Shown here piece after piece: positions 1 to 9,164 of a stretch of DNA of 64,000 bases (position 1 is the stretch's first letter; every line of letters starts with the position of its first letter). The stretch spans positions 124,001 to 188,000 of the forward strand of contig JANUBW010000005.1 in assembly GCA_024809215.1 (NCBI GenBank). The letters are read 5' to 3'. Under the pieces are notes generated by a model. That model ran no database searches and was not told the origin of the DNA. It saw only the letters and a list, made by a program, of their open reading frames with translations. This DNA comes from Niastella sp. OAS944 (GTDB lineage: Bacteria > Bacteroidota > Bacteroidia > Chitinophagales > Chitinophagaceae). The position numbers were made by a program, and so were the translations under genes.

Positions 1-984
1 TCCTTTCGTTATCTGAACACGCTCTGCATCGCGCTGCCCAACTGTTACCGCTGTTATTTGCGCTTTACCATTCTTCAGCAGAAATACAGAATATCCCTGT
101 GAGGAAGGCATAAGGCTTTGACTGGGTATTTGCAGGGCATCGTTGGATGTATGCAGGGCAATGGCCAGGTGTGCGCTTTGTCCGGCCACCAGTTTACTTT
201 TTGGGTTAGCGGCAATCGCTCTTACCAACAGGGTGCGGGTGTCATGATCAACAAAGGATTCTTTGGAGATCACGGTGGCATTGTATTGGGTACTGTCGCC
301 TTCAACAGTGAACAACTGCCGGCTGCCGGCATTTACCAGGCTGGCGTATTTCTCCGGAATAGAGAACTCTACTTTTATTTGTGCATCATCCACGATCGTT
401 GTAAGCGGTACATTGGGTGAAACCAGTGCGCCGGGATAAGTGCGAATGATGCCGATCTTCCCGGAGAAAGGAGCCCTGATGCGTGTTTTGTCGATAGTGG
501 TTTCCAGTTGCCTGATCTCCGCTTTTAGAACAGCCAGATTGGTAGCAGCCTGGTCATAGTCCTGCTGTGATGCGGCATCATGTGCAATCAGGTCTTTCAT
601 CCGGGCCTCATTGAGTGCGGCCAGTTTTTCCTGTTGACGAAGCCGCTCCATTTGGGCCTGCAGGTCGGCATCATCCAGTTGAAAAAGCAGGGCGCCCCTT
701 GCAACGCTATGGCCTTCTTTCACGGGTACGCCTACAACTTTTTTGGTCAACTCGCTGGCGATGGATACTTCCTGGTTGGCAGCCAGTGTACCAGCGATCT
801 CGATCATTTGTTGAACTGCCCCCGGCGCCACTATATGAACATCGGCAGGAATGCCCGGCGCGGCCGCAATAGCTGCAGTGGTGGCCGGCTCGCTCTGGTT
901 AGCCCGGCTGGTACAGGCATCAAGAAATACTATAATGGATAATGATACTACGAGCGAAAGACTGGTCGGTAATAAACGGTTCAT
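1..984 (-). CDS. RND efflux membrane-fusion (adaptor) lipoprotein, partial
   Basis: The gene runs off the left edge; 328 codons from the ATG at 984 are visible. The first 24 residues are a lipoprotein signal with lipobox LDAC (Cys24), so the product should sit in the periplasm anchored to a membrane. A biotinyl-lipoyl-like half follows (IASELTKKVVGVPVKEGHSV), then a coiled coil (about residues 100-150), the second lipoyl half (IRAPFSGKIG) and a beta-barrel domain. This order is that of HlyD/AcrA-type adaptors, which join an inner-membrane pump to an outer-membrane channel. The pump and channel genes are expected to lie beyond the window. A promoter with two dyad operators lies directly upstream, and an ArsR-type regulator is the next gene upstream on the same strand, so repression by that regulator is likely. 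The substrate cannot be told. Confidence 0.9.
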   Translation of the reverse strand, partial: MNRLLPTSLSLVVSLSIIVFLDACTSRANQSEPATTAAIAAAPGIPADVHIVAPGAVQQMIEIAGTLAANQEVSIASELTKKVVGVPVKEGHSVARGALLFQLDDADLQAQMERLRQQEKLAALNEARMKDLIAHDAASQQDYDQAATNLAVLKAEIRQLETTIDKTRIRAPFSGKIGIIRTYPGALVSPNVPLTTIVDDAQIKVEFSIPEKYASLVNAGSRQLFTVEGDSTQYNATVISKESFVDHDTRTLLVRAIAANPKSKLVAGQSAHLAIALHTSNDALQIPSQSLMPSSQGYSVFLLKNGKAQITAVTVGQRDAERVQITKG

Positions 985-1002
985 TGTGCTGAAATTTAAT
1001 TG

Positions 1003-1026
1003 ATACATCGAAATGTTTCGATGTAT
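1003..1026. promoter_or_regulatory. Operator dyad 1 for the efflux operon
   Basis: A perfect inverted repeat with 11-bp arms (ATACATCGAAA and TTTCGATGTAT) separated by 2 bp. It lies 18 bp upstream of the adaptor start codon, downstream of the predicted promoter. The same core (TCGAAA, 2 bp, TTTCGA-like) recurs at 1070-1093. The likely ligand is the ArsR-type protein encoded just upstream; this is inferred from position and symmetry. Confidence 0.7.
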
Positions 1027-1066
1027 TGGGTCTAAAAAAAATCCATTGCTGGATTGAATTGGACCA

Positions 1067-1096
1067 CAAACGTATCGAAACATTTCAATACGTCAA
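1067..1096 (-). promoter_or_regulatory. Promoter of the efflux adaptor gene with operator dyad 2 (1070-1093)
   Basis: On the minus strand there is a TTG at 1096-1094, a 19-bp spacer and TACGTTTG at 1074-1067. This fits the Bacteroidota sigma-A pattern (TTG, 17-19 bp, TAnnTTTG). A second inverted repeat, ACGTATCGAAA-CA-TTTCAATACGT with one mismatch, fills the spacer and runs into the -7 box, so a bound repressor would block polymerase. The centres of the two dyads are 67 bp apart. Confidence 0.65.
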
Positions 1097-1118
1097 TAAT
1101 TTTTCTCAAAATTTTTTT

Positions 1119-1394
1119 TTAAACCTTCAGGGCTGTAAGAAAATTAACATACTGGTCAATGACTTTGTTATTGAGGCTATACTTTACTTCGCGGCCTTCT
1201 TTTTCTGCTATGATCAATTCAGCATCAGTGAGTTGTTTAAGATGGTGTGAAACCGATGGTTGTGCCAGGTCGATCATGTCGTTTATTTCGGAACAATACA
1301 GGCAGGCCTTGTTCTTATGGATTGATTTAAGTATCTGCAATCTGTTGGGATCTGCCAGCGCCTTCGAAATTTTTTCTACCTTCTTTAGTTCCAT
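1119..1394 (-). CDS. ArsR/SmtB-family winged-helix repressor
   Basis: The product is 91 residues, a normal size for a single-domain ArsR/SmtB protein. It has the recognition-helix pattern QPSVSHHLKQL (about residues 45-55) followed by the wing EGREVKYSLN. A Cys pair, Cys31 and Cys34 in ACLYCSEI, sits where some family members bind thiol-reactive metals, so metal or redox sensing is possible but not shown. The gene is upstream of, and parallel to, the efflux adaptor. The two dyads lie in the 134-bp gap between them, and no equivalent dyad is visible upstream of this gene itself. The simplest reading is a local repressor of the efflux operon. Confidence 0.9.
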   Translation of the reverse strand: MELKKVEKISKALADPNRLQILKSIHKNKACLYCSEINDMIDLAQPSVSHHLKQLTDAELIIAEKEGREVKYSLNNKVIDQYVNFLTALKV

Positions 1395-1517
1395 AACAAA
1401 TTGTTTACGGGTGTGAAACAGTCAAAAGTACAGTTTTTTAAATAAAAATCATAAAGCCTGCGGTTTCGGAAAAACACTGTAAATCTCGTGGGCGGCACCT
1501 ATTCGCTCAGATAGTTC

Positions 1518-1525
1518 TACCTTTG
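1518..1525 (+). promoter_or_regulatory. -7 box (TACCTTTG) upstream of the MprF-like gene
   Basis: An exact match to TAnnTTTG lies 17 bp upstream of the start codon at 1543. No convincing TTG -33 element is seen at the right distance, so this is a partial promoter call. Confidence 0.4.
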
Positions 1526-1542
1526 TACTAATTTTTACGGAT

Positions 1543-4137
1543 ATGGCGCCGAATGTAAATAGCCGTATAAAACTAAAGTCATTATCGCCAAAACCTTACT
1601 GGCGTGAGATCCTCGCTATATTCACGCTGTTGCTCGCCATTGTTTTTTTTAGGAATGAAAGAAAAGAATTACAAGCCATTATTCCGCAATTACGGCAGGC
1701 CCGGGTTTTATGGTTGCTCGCCGGTTTAACAATTACCTTTATTTACATTTTTTTTGAAGGCGGTATGTACCGGAAGAGCTTTGCAGCCATTGGGCTAAAA
1801 CTGAAGTGGACGCATGCCATCATCCTGTTCTTAAAACGAAATTTTGTAAGCGTTTTTTTACCCGCTGGCGGCTTTAGTTCACTGGCTTACTCGCCCTCAC
1901 AAATACGTAAAGAAGGTTTTCGTCAGCCGCAAGTGCACCAGGCAAGCGGATTATTTGCCTTTACCGGTTTACTCACTGTTTTTATTGCAGGATTACCTAT
2001 TGTGATTTACACCGTCTTTGTGACCAGCCGTTTTAAAAATGCATTGCTTGGACTGCTGGCTTCGTTATTCATTATAACGCTTATAGTAATAGCGGTGCGG
2101 TCTATAAAGCAAAAAAAGAGGCTATACCGGTGGATCGACAAAAAAATACCTTCCTTCACTCCTACTTTAAACGAGGTATTTGCAGCTAACGTTAGCCTGC
2201 CCAAATTTTCGGGGGCCGTTGCGTTTTCAATTGGGGTAGAAATATGTGGTATGGTACACTTATACATTGCTATGCTTGCCCTGGGTGTACCAGCTTCATT
2301 TGGTGCATCGGCTGCGGTTTATATCATTTCTGTATTAATGATGGTCTTATCGCCCTTTTTGCGTGGGTTGGGCGCAGTGGAAATATCAATGATATATGGT
2401 TTGCAACAATTCGGGTACAATGATGCGCAGGCTTTATCTATTACCATTTTATACCGGGTGTTTGAATTCTGGCTGCCTTTGATTGCCGGTTTTATTGCAT
2501 TGAGCTGGAAAGCACGAAGAATATTTTTAAGGGTGGCTCCGGTGTTGTTGTGTTTTGCATTAGGCATTGTAAATATTGTATCGGTTATTGTGCCTCCCAT
2601 TCATAACCGCACCCGCCTGCTGCGGGAGTATCTGCCATTAACAACTATACATGCTTCGCACCTGCTGGTGTTATTGATTGGTTTAACATTACTGGGCACT
2701 TCGGCATTTTTATTTCGCGGACTTCGTAACGCCTGGATCATTGCGCTTAGCCTGTCGTTCTTTTCGTTAATTGGTCATTTAACAAAAGCGCTTGATTATG
2801 CAGAAGCGATCTTTTCGGGTTTAACCCTTATTGTATTAATAACCACGGCATCTCAATACCGTATTCGCAGCAGCAGTAAATGGATGCAGGCCGGGTTAAA
2901 AACTGCCATGATCAGTTTTGCGGCGGTGGCCCTGTTTGGTTTTCTTAATTTTTATTTTATTAAACCCCGGCATTTCGGTGTTGATTTCACCTGGCAGGAG
3001 TCGCTGGTTCATACCATAAGAAGTCTATTATTGCTTGCCGATGATCCCTCCCTTCATCCCATAACAAGGTTTGCCCATGAATTGATATGGCTTATAAAAG
3101 CCCTTGGCTTTTTTACCTGGGCGTTTTTATTGTTTACCCTCATTAAGCCGCATGTAAAAAAATATACGGTTACCGAAAATTACCGCGAACGTGCCTTGTT
3201 TTTATTGAAGGAGTTTGGTAATTCGGCTATTGATCATTTTAAGGTATATAAAGACAAATTATTTTTCTTTTCAGAGATCCATGAAGCTTTTGTTGCCTAT
3301 CGCATATCCGGCGGTTTTGCCATTGTATTGGAAGAACCCGTTTGTGCAGAAGAATGCAAAGTAGAAGTTTTGCAGGAGTTCGACAGGCAGTGCCGTAAAA
3401 TGGGTTTAAAACCGGCTTTTTACCGTGTTGATGAAAGCAGCGTCCTATGGTTTAGCCAGTTAAAGAAACGCAAGCTGATCATTGGGCAGGAAGCAATATT
3501 GAACATAAACGAATTTACACTCGAAGGCAGGGGTAAAAAATCATTACGCAATGGGTTGAACAGCCTGCAAAAGAAAGGTTATACTGTTTCGATGCATTGC
3601 CCCCCGCATACAAGCGCTTTTCTTGCGGAACTAAGAAAGGTATCTGATGAATGGTTGAAAAGTTTAGGTAAAGAAGAACTGATCTTTTCGCAGGGCATGT
3701 TCGACGAAAAGGAACTGATGCAGGAAGATGTAATTGTGGTTAAAGATGCCGATGGCACTATAAAAGCTTTTTTGAATGTGATACCCGATTATGCCGAAGA
3801 AGAATGTACGTACGATCTTATACGAAAAACCAATGATGCGCCGCCTGCTGTTATGGATGCATTGATCATTCAGTTGATTGCTTATGCCAAAGAACGTGGG
3901 CAGTTGTATGTAAACCTTGGGTTGGTGCCCATGTTGGGTATTGGCCAGCCCGGTAACACGGCCGAACAGATCATTAAACTGGCGGCTGAAAAAATTAAAC
4001 GGTTCCAGCATTACAAAGGACTGCGTGAATTCAAAGAGAAATATGCCACACTGTGGGAAAACAAATATCTGGTTTACGATAATGATTTTGATCTGTTACA
4101 ATTACCGCTCGCTATTAGTAATGTAATGAAGCCTTAG
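1543..4137 (+). CDS. MprF-like protein: flippase-type membrane domain plus DUF2156 aminoacyl-phospholipid synthase domain
   Basis: The product is 864 residues, close to the usual MprF size of about 840. The first ~520 residues are rich in membrane segments, with the LPG-synthase-TM pattern in the first ~330 (LPAGGFSSLAYSPSQIRKEG, then a region around LSPFLRGLGAVEISMIYG). The C-terminal soluble part (about 545-850) looks like DUF2156, with the basic segment GKKSLRNGLNSLQKKGY near residue 663 and a GNAT-like end. MprF proteins transfer an amino acid from a charged tRNA to phosphatidylglycerol and flip the product, which lowers envelope negative charge. Which amino acid and lipid are used here cannot be read. 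The gene stands alone; its 3' end overlaps the convergent next gene by 36 bp. Confidence 0.85.
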   Translation: MAPNVNSRIKLKSLSPKPYWREILAIFTLLLAIVFFRNERKELQAIIPQLRQARVLWLLAGLTITFIYIFFEGGMYRKSFAAIGLKLKWTHAIILFLKRNFVSVFLPAGGFSSLAYSPSQIRKEGFRQPQVHQASGLFAFTGLLTVFIAGLPIVIYTVFVTSRFKNALLGLLASLFIITLIVIAVRSIKQKKRLYRWIDKKIPSFTPTLNEVFAANVSLPKFSGAVAFSIGVEICGMVHLYIAMLALGVPASFGASAAVYIISVLMMVLSPFLRGLGAVEISMIYGLQQFGYNDAQALSITILYRVFEFWLPLIAGFIALSWKARRIFLRVAPVLLCFALGIVNIVSVIVPPIHNRTRLLREYLPLTTIHASHLLVLLIGLTLLGTSAFLFRGLRNAWIIALSLSFFSLIGHLTKALDYAEAIFSGLTLIVLITTASQYRIRSSSKWMQAGLKTAMISFAAVALFGFLNFYFIKPRHFGVDFTWQESLVHTIRSLLLLADDPSLHPITRFAHELIWLIKALGFFTWAFLLFTLIKPHVKKYTVTENYRERALFLLKEFGNSAIDHFKVYKDKLFFFSEIHEAFVAYRISGGFAIVLEEPVCAEECKVEVLQEFDRQCRKMGLKPAFYRVDESSVLWFSQLKKRKLIIGQEAILNINEFTLEGRGKKSLRNGLNSLQKKGYTVSMHCPPHTSAFLAELRKVSDEWLKSLGKEELIFSQGMFDEKELMQEDVIVVKDADGTIKAFLNVIPDYAEEECTYDLIRKTNDAPPAVMDALIIQLIAYAKERGQLYVNLGLVPMLGIGQPGNTAEQIIKLAAEKIKRFQHYKGLREFKEKYATLWENKYLVYDNDFDLLQLPLAISNVMKP

Positions 4138-4752
4138 CATCTCAACAGCTACAACAATGAGCAAAGAATAGTAATCGGCAATGAAAAGACGCTGCCAAAG
4201 CCCCCGCAAGGGTATTATATGCATTTTGGCCAGCAGGAACAGCATGATAAACATAAGCCCGCTAAAGGCAACAAAGCGGGCATAGGCACTCAAACACGGA
4301 AAATGTTCTTTCCGGAATACTCTCAGTAACACAAATGAATTTACTACAATTGCTATTACCCCTATTGTGCTGAACAATAAATGCAATTTGCCGGTTAAAG
4401 CCAGGCCATCACCTGTATGTTCATATGGAAATAATGCACTCCCAATGCCTTCGCCCAAACCATATATTACAATCAGCCATACCGATACCTGTTGCCAAAA
4501 GCCTTCGTTAAAAATGGTTCTTTGTAGTCCGTAAGCATATAATACAAACAATATACTAAAGATCACTCCCCAGGTATTCATATACAGGGCCACAGGACTT
4601 ATTGATGTGCCCAGAAAACTTTCTGACTGGTTGAGCGCATCATAATTTTTATAATGCAGTCCGATAATGGCAGTTACGGCAAAATCACCTGCGCAGGCAA
4701 CAAAACAGCAAATAGCTGTAAGTATAACATGCCGTGAAGAATATGTTTTCAC
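4102..4752 (-). CDS. DUF998-like integral membrane protein
   Basis: The product is 216 residues with about six hydrophobic segments and short loops. The overall pattern (an early FAVTAIIGLHYKNYDAL loop after helix 1, then GEGIGSALFPYEHTGD between helices) resembles DUF998 membrane proteins, whose function is not established. There is no cleavable signal or catalytic motif. It converges on the MprF-like gene and overlaps its last 36 bp. A TAACTTTG element on the minus strand (4832-4825) could be its -7 box, giving a leader of about 65 bases. Confidence 0.65.
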   Translation of the reverse strand: MKTYSSRHVILTAICCFVACAGDFAVTAIIGLHYKNYDALNQSESFLGTSISPVALYMNTWGVIFSILFVLYAYGLQRTIFNEGFWQQVSVWLIVIYGLGEGIGSALFPYEHTGDGLALTGKLHLLFSTIGVIAIVVNSFVLLRVFRKEHFPCLSAYARFVAFSGLMFIMLFLLAKMHIIPLRGLWQRLFIADYYSLLIVVAVEMLRLHYITNSER

Positions 4753-4824
4753 CTGGTGGTGGTTTTTATTTTTGATGTAAACACCTATTTAGAAATTCAT
4801 GTAAATCATTTTTCGATCTTATTG

Positions 4825-4832
4825 CAAAGTTA
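4825..4832 (-). promoter_or_regulatory. Candidate -7 box (TAACTTTG) for the DUF998-like gene
   Basis: This matches TAnnTTTG on the minus strand and overlaps the stop codon of the upstream barrel gene. No clear -33 TTG is present. Confidence 0.3.
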
Positions 4833-7217
4833 CAACCTCCCCTGCTCTTCCGCAGCGCTACCGGTATGCTGATTGCTACGTTTTTTACTGTTTGTATCGC
4901 CAAAGCGGTAGCTCAATGAAATTCCTAACCGTTGCGTATCATTTTCAAGCCTGCGTTGCGACTGCATAAGCAGCAGGCCGCTGAATTGATCGCGCCTGAT
5001 CATTGAATGAAAAATATCTGTCATGTTTAGTTTTATTGATCCCTTTTCTTTGAATACCGTTTTTTGCACTGCTACATCGGCGCGCCAGATAGGGCTGGTT
5101 CTTGTTTGACCAGCAAGGCGCGCACCTGAATACATGCCGCTTAATTCGGCGCTCCAGCTTTTTGAGAACCTGAACTGATTGGTCATTTCCATTTCAAATG
5201 TGGTAATATCATTATCAATCGTTTGCTCATAGGCTATGCCCCTGTTCTCAAGGTGAAACAATGCCACCCCTGCATTTAGCTGCCAGCCTTTAAAGGGCAT
5301 CAGCTGCACAAAGGGATAAATAGTAAGCGCATGATTAACGCCAAAGTTCTGCGGCCGGGTTATATTAACCGAGCCTGAAACCTCTATCAGCGACTGAATT
5401 AATTTACTAGTATACAAATAGCCTGCAACCAACCCTAAACGATTCTTATAAGTATACCTTAATTCAATGCCCCTAAAGTATTGCGGAGTTAGGGCAGGAT
5501 TGCCGGCTGAATAGCTGTACTTGTCGTTATAAAAAAGAAAGGGGTTTAATTGCTGGTAATTGGGGCGGCGGATGCGCTGGCTGTAGCTAAGTGTCACTAT
5601 GTTGTTATTATTACTATCCAATTTATATTGCAAATAGCAATCGGGGAACAGGTTCGTATAATTGCGACTGAAAGATGAGTCGGGAATAACTATATTGGGT
5701 AACTGCCGGCCATGCATATTGGTGTTTTCAATGCGTACACCGGCTTTGGCGCTCCAGCGTCGCCATTCTTTTGCAATGCTTACATAGCCTGCATTTATAT
5801 TTTCACTGTATTTAAAATGATTGGTATTTCCGTAATCCGGCGTATACCCATCGGCTGTTTTATTATACCAGTCATTGTTGTATTGCGTGCGTACGTAGCT
5901 TGATTTCAAGCCTGCCTCCAGCTTTATTTTTTTATTTAGCGGCATGTTGTAATCGGCTTTGGCCGACATGATATTTATATCTGCCGGCAAATTGTACATT
6001 ACCTGTGTAGACAAGTACTGATTACCATCTGCATGAAGGGTTACCACATCGAGGTCACTGCTAAGTGTGGTACCTTTGCGATTGAATGTATGCAGCACAT
6101 TCATATTGATGCCGCCACTGTACCATGGGTAATTACCGTGCATGGTGCCGCTTGCTATTGAATTGCTATTATAGCTAAGCTGATCGCTGCGCGGACGAAC
6201 ACCACCAGTAAATAATATACCTACCGTGGTGTTGGCTGAGACAAAATAATCGAGCCCCGTTCTGACATTTATACCATCTGACTGAAAGGTATACCACTTA
6301 TTGATGAGTAGCGATTGTTGTGGCGAACCATTTGTGTTGTAATAATAACGGTTGTTGGTTTCTCGGTTGTAGTTGCCATCCCTTGCATGGCTCAGGTTTG
6401 CAAAGAGGTTAATTTTCTTTTTTCTGTAATTGAGCATAATGGCTTCATTGTTCCGTTGGTACCTCCCCTGGTTGTAGGCGATCAACATGCTGCCGTTAAA
6501 ACCCAATGCGCGGTTCTTTTTTAACCGGATGTTGATGATAGCGCCCCCTGATGCATCGTATTGGGCCGGCGGATTACTTATAAGCTCAACCTTATCTAAA
6601 ATGCCTGCCGGTAGTGATCGCAGGTATGCAGCCAGTTCCTGTGCCGATAAATAAGTGGGTTTGTTATCAATCAATACCAGCACTCCATCCTTCTGGTACA
6701 GACTGATATCGCCATCGGGTTGCACCCTTACACCGGGGCTGCGTGCCAATACTTCCAGCGCATTACTGCCCGCAACGGTTAGCATGGCATCTACGTTTAC
6801 GATCGTTCTATCTATTTTGTGCTCAAGTAACGGCTTACTGGCGCCAACCACCACTTCTTTCAATGCTTTTTGTGCATTGTGCTGCAGCACTATAACGGGT
6901 AATAACAGCGTATGGTGACCGGCATCGATCGTAAAGGTATCGCTTACGTATTTTTTGAATCCTACGTTAGTTATTATCATTATATATTGCCCTTCGTACA
7001 ATTTTTTAAAGGCAAATCGTCCATCCTCGCCTACAGCTATCGTTTTGTTAAATGCAGGGGCGGCAGGTTTAAATAAAGTAACCGAGGCGCCAGGTAACGG
7101 GTTATTTTGCACATTGGTGATCATTCCGCTGATGCGGCCATTGGCGTTTTGTGCTTGTACAAAAGATGCCGGGATACTTATAAATGCCAGGGTAAGCAGT
7201 ATCAGAATAGGTTTCAT
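4830..7217 (-). CDS. Outer-membrane beta-barrel protein with carboxypeptidase-regulatory-like N-terminus (TonB-receptor-like)
   Basis: The product is 795 residues. A signal peptide ending near VQAQ (about residue 22) is followed by a CarboxypepD_reg-like domain (about 25-115, GRISGMITNVQNNPLPGASV). A plug-like segment comes next (LIDNKPTYLSAQELAAYL, then VELISNPPAQYDASG) and then a long barrel of alternating aromatic strands up to the C-terminal SLSYRFG region. This is the architecture of the Bacteroidota outer-membrane beta-barrel family related to TonB-dependent receptors. There is no SusD neighbour, so a glycan-uptake role is not supported. It is divergent from a LytS/LytTR pair, which could regulate it. 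Confidence 0.85.
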   Translation of the reverse strand: MKPILILLTLAFISIPASFVQAQNANGRISGMITNVQNNPLPGASVTLFKPAAPAFNKTIAVGEDGRFAFKKLYEGQYIMIITNVGFKKYVSDTFTIDAGHHTLLLPVIVLQHNAQKALKEVVVGASKPLLEHKIDRTIVNVDAMLTVAGSNALEVLARSPGVRVQPDGDISLYQKDGVLVLIDNKPTYLSAQELAAYLRSLPAGILDKVELISNPPAQYDASGGAIINIRLKKNRALGFNGSMLIAYNQGRYQRNNEAIMLNYRKKKINLFANLSHARDGNYNRETNNRYYYNTNGSPQQSLLINKWYTFQSDGINVRTGLDYFVSANTTVGILFTGGVRPRSDQLSYNSNSIASGTMHGNYPWYSGGINMNVLHTFNRKGTTLSSDLDVVTLHADGNQYLSTQVMYNLPADINIMSAKADYNMPLNKKIKLEAGLKSSYVRTQYNNDWYNKTADGYTPDYGNTNHFKYSENINAGYVSIAKEWRRWSAKAGVRIENTNMHGRQLPNIVIPDSSFSRNYTNLFPDCYLQYKLDSNNNNIVTLSYSQRIRRPNYQQLNPFLFYNDKYSYSAGNPALTPQYFRGIELRYTYKNRLGLVAGYLYTSKLIQSLIEVSGSVNITRPQNFGVNHALTIYPFVQLMPFKGWQLNAGVALFHLENRGIAYEQTIDNDITTFEMEMTNQFRFSKSWSAELSGMYSGARLAGQTRTSPIWRADVAVQKTVFKEKGSIKLNMTDIFHSMIRRDQFSGLLLMQSQRRLENDTQRLGISLSYRFGDTNSKKRSNQHTGSAAEEQGRL

Positions 7218-7414
7218 CGATGGTTATTTGGCCAAAATTTGCCCAATCTGAACCTGAAATAAAATAAATATGTTGAGTGCCGGAAAAATGCTGTTGAGCC
7301 GGCTGATGGCAGGTTTTAATCATTCGTCACAGAATAAAGCGAATTGGAACGTTTTTATACCCTGTTCAACATATTCCCTGAAGTAAATGTGAAAACTATT
7401 ACGAACTTTAAGAT

Positions 7415-8440
7415 ATGAAATTGACCTTAGCAGGAAAGATCAGGAGCGAGGCATTGATGCTTCATACGGTGTTTATCCTGGCTGTTATATGCCTGCTGAT
7501 CTCAGGCATACATTACTATTTTGCATTTATACAACAGCGGTTATTGTTAACTGTATTCTGTTGCAGTTTTCTTTTGTTATGTATTTATGCCGGTCGCTGG
7601 CTTTGCCAACGCTGGTACCTGCAGCAGAAGCCTTTTCATTTCAGCATGTATGCGGTGCTTATGTTGATGGCCATGGTTATTGTTTGGCCACTTGCAGCCA
7701 AAATGATATTCAATGCACCGGGCGATATTATAGAATTTTCGGTTGCCACGCTCCCCTTTTTCATCATTGCTTTTGTAATGGGTATTATTATAAAGTTAAC
7801 CCGCGCTTCCATACAAAAACAGATAAACGATGCCGAGTTGCGGGCCGAACAAAAGCAAAGCGAACTGAACCTTTTGCAATCGCAATTAAGCCCGCATTTC
7901 CTTTTCAATACCCTGAACAATTTATATGGCATTGCCATCACACAACACGAACGCATGCCGTCCCTTTTATTACAGCTCTCCGATCTGCTGCGTTACTCGG
8001 TATATGAAACTAAAAAGCCATTTGTTACCTTACAGGAGGAATTGGAATACATTCACAATTATATCGGTTTTGAAAAGCTACGGTTGAGCGACCGGCTGGT
8101 ATTACACTGCGATGTGCTAACTGCAAATAATAAAAATATACGAATAGCACCCATGGTATTGATCGTATTTATTGAAAATGCGTTCAAACATGCTCAAAAC
8201 ACACTCGACGAAAAGATCTATGTTAGTATTAAACTATCCCTTTCGGGTGACCAGCTTTTGTTTTGTATCGAAAATTCGCACAACGAAACAAAGAAATATA
8301 ATTCATTACACCAACCTTCGGGACTGGGGTTGGCAAATACCATCAAAAGGCTGAACCTGTTGTATGAAAAGGATTATATTTTAGAGCAAATTGCTGCGCA
8401 AAACAGGTATACCGTAAAGCTGAGTTTAAAAATAAAATGA
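7415..8440 (+). CDS. LytS-type sensor histidine kinase (His_kinase family)
   Basis: The product is 341 residues. Four hydrophobic helices occupy about the first 125 residues, followed by a short coiled coil. The phospho-acceptor motif is LSPHFLFNTLNNLYG (His near residue 161), and the ATP-binding region has VLIVFIENAFKHA and SGLGLANTIKRL. This is the PF06580-type kinase that pairs with LytTR regulators in Bacteroidota. The response regulator starts 4 bp downstream, so they form one operon. The membrane part has no recognisable ligand domain, and the signal is unknown. Confidence 0.93.
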   Translation: MKLTLAGKIRSEALMLHTVFILAVICLLISGIHYYFAFIQQRLLLTVFCCSFLLLCIYAGRWLCQRWYLQQKPFHFSMYAVLMLMAMVIVWPLAAKMIFNAPGDIIEFSVATLPFFIIAFVMGIIIKLTRASIQKQINDAELRAEQKQSELNLLQSQLSPHFLFNTLNNLYGIAITQHERMPSLLLQLSDLLRYSVYETKKPFVTLQEELEYIHNYIGFEKLRLSDRLVLHCDVLTANNKNIRIAPMVLIVFIENAFKHAQNTLDEKIYVSIKLSLSGDQLLFCIENSHNETKKYNSLHQPSGLGLANTIKRLNLLYEKDYILEQIAAQNRYTVKLSLKIK

Positions 8441-8444
8441 TACT

Positions 8445-9152
8445 ATGTTCAACTGCCTTATTGTAGATGATGAACCAATTGCAAGGGATATAATTATTAA
8501 TTACTGTAGCCACCTGCCCCAACTGCGAATTGCAGGCTGTTGCGGAAACGTATTTGAAGCAAAGGAAATAATGCAATATACGCCTGTGCACCTGCTGTTC
8601 CTCGATGTACACCTGCCGGTACTGGATGGAATTGGCTTTTTAAAAACACTGAAGAACGCTCCGCAGGTAATATTCACAACAGCTTATAAGGACTATGCTG
8701 TAGATGCTTTTGACCTTGCGGCTTGTGATTACCTGGTAAAGCCCTTTTCGTTGGAACGTTTTATAGTAGCGGTTGATAAGGTTATTGAAAAGCTTCAGGC
8801 CGGCAAAACGGCTGGCGCCGATAACCCAACCCATAACGTACCCAGTGATTATTTTTTTATAAAGGCAGATGGTAAGATATACAAGTTGCACTACCACGAC
8901 ATTGTAGTAGCCGAAGCAAAAGGAAATTATACCAGGATACTTTCTAATACCGGCACCATGCTCCCAACTATGTCGTTCTCTTCATTTGAAGCATTGTTAC
9001 CAGCAGGTTTGTTTATCCGTGTTCATCGCTCCTTTATTATTAATAAATCCAGGATCAGCCATATAGAAGGCAATACCGTATATATTAACGATATGGCCAT
9101 TCCTATAGGCGTAAATTATAAGGAGCTGTTCTTTAAAGCTATTGGGATGTAG
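8445..9152 (+). CDS. LytTR-family response regulator
   Basis: The product is 235 residues: a receiver domain (1-120) with acidic pocket Asp8/Asp9, phospho-acceptor Asp54 (LLFLDVHLPVLDG) and conserved Lys in YLVKPF, then a LytTR DNA-binding domain (about 135-235) with FIKADGKIYKLHYHDI and RVHRSFIINKSRI. It is coupled to the LytS-type kinase immediately upstream. LytTR proteins bind pairs of short direct repeats; none was identified with certainty nearby. The divergent barrel gene at 7217 is a plausible target. Confidence 0.93.
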   Translation: MFNCLIVDDEPIARDIIINYCSHLPQLRIAGCCGNVFEAKEIMQYTPVHLLFLDVHLPVLDGIGFLKTLKNAPQVIFTTAYKDYAVDAFDLAACDYLVKPFSLERFIVAVDKVIEKLQAGKTAGADNPTHNVPSDYFFIKADGKIYKLHYHDIVVAEAKGNYTRILSNTGTMLPTMSFSSFEALLPAGLFIRVHRSFIINKSRISHIEGNTVYINDMAIPIGVNYKELFFKAIGM

Positions 9153-9164
9153 TAAATTGGGGTT

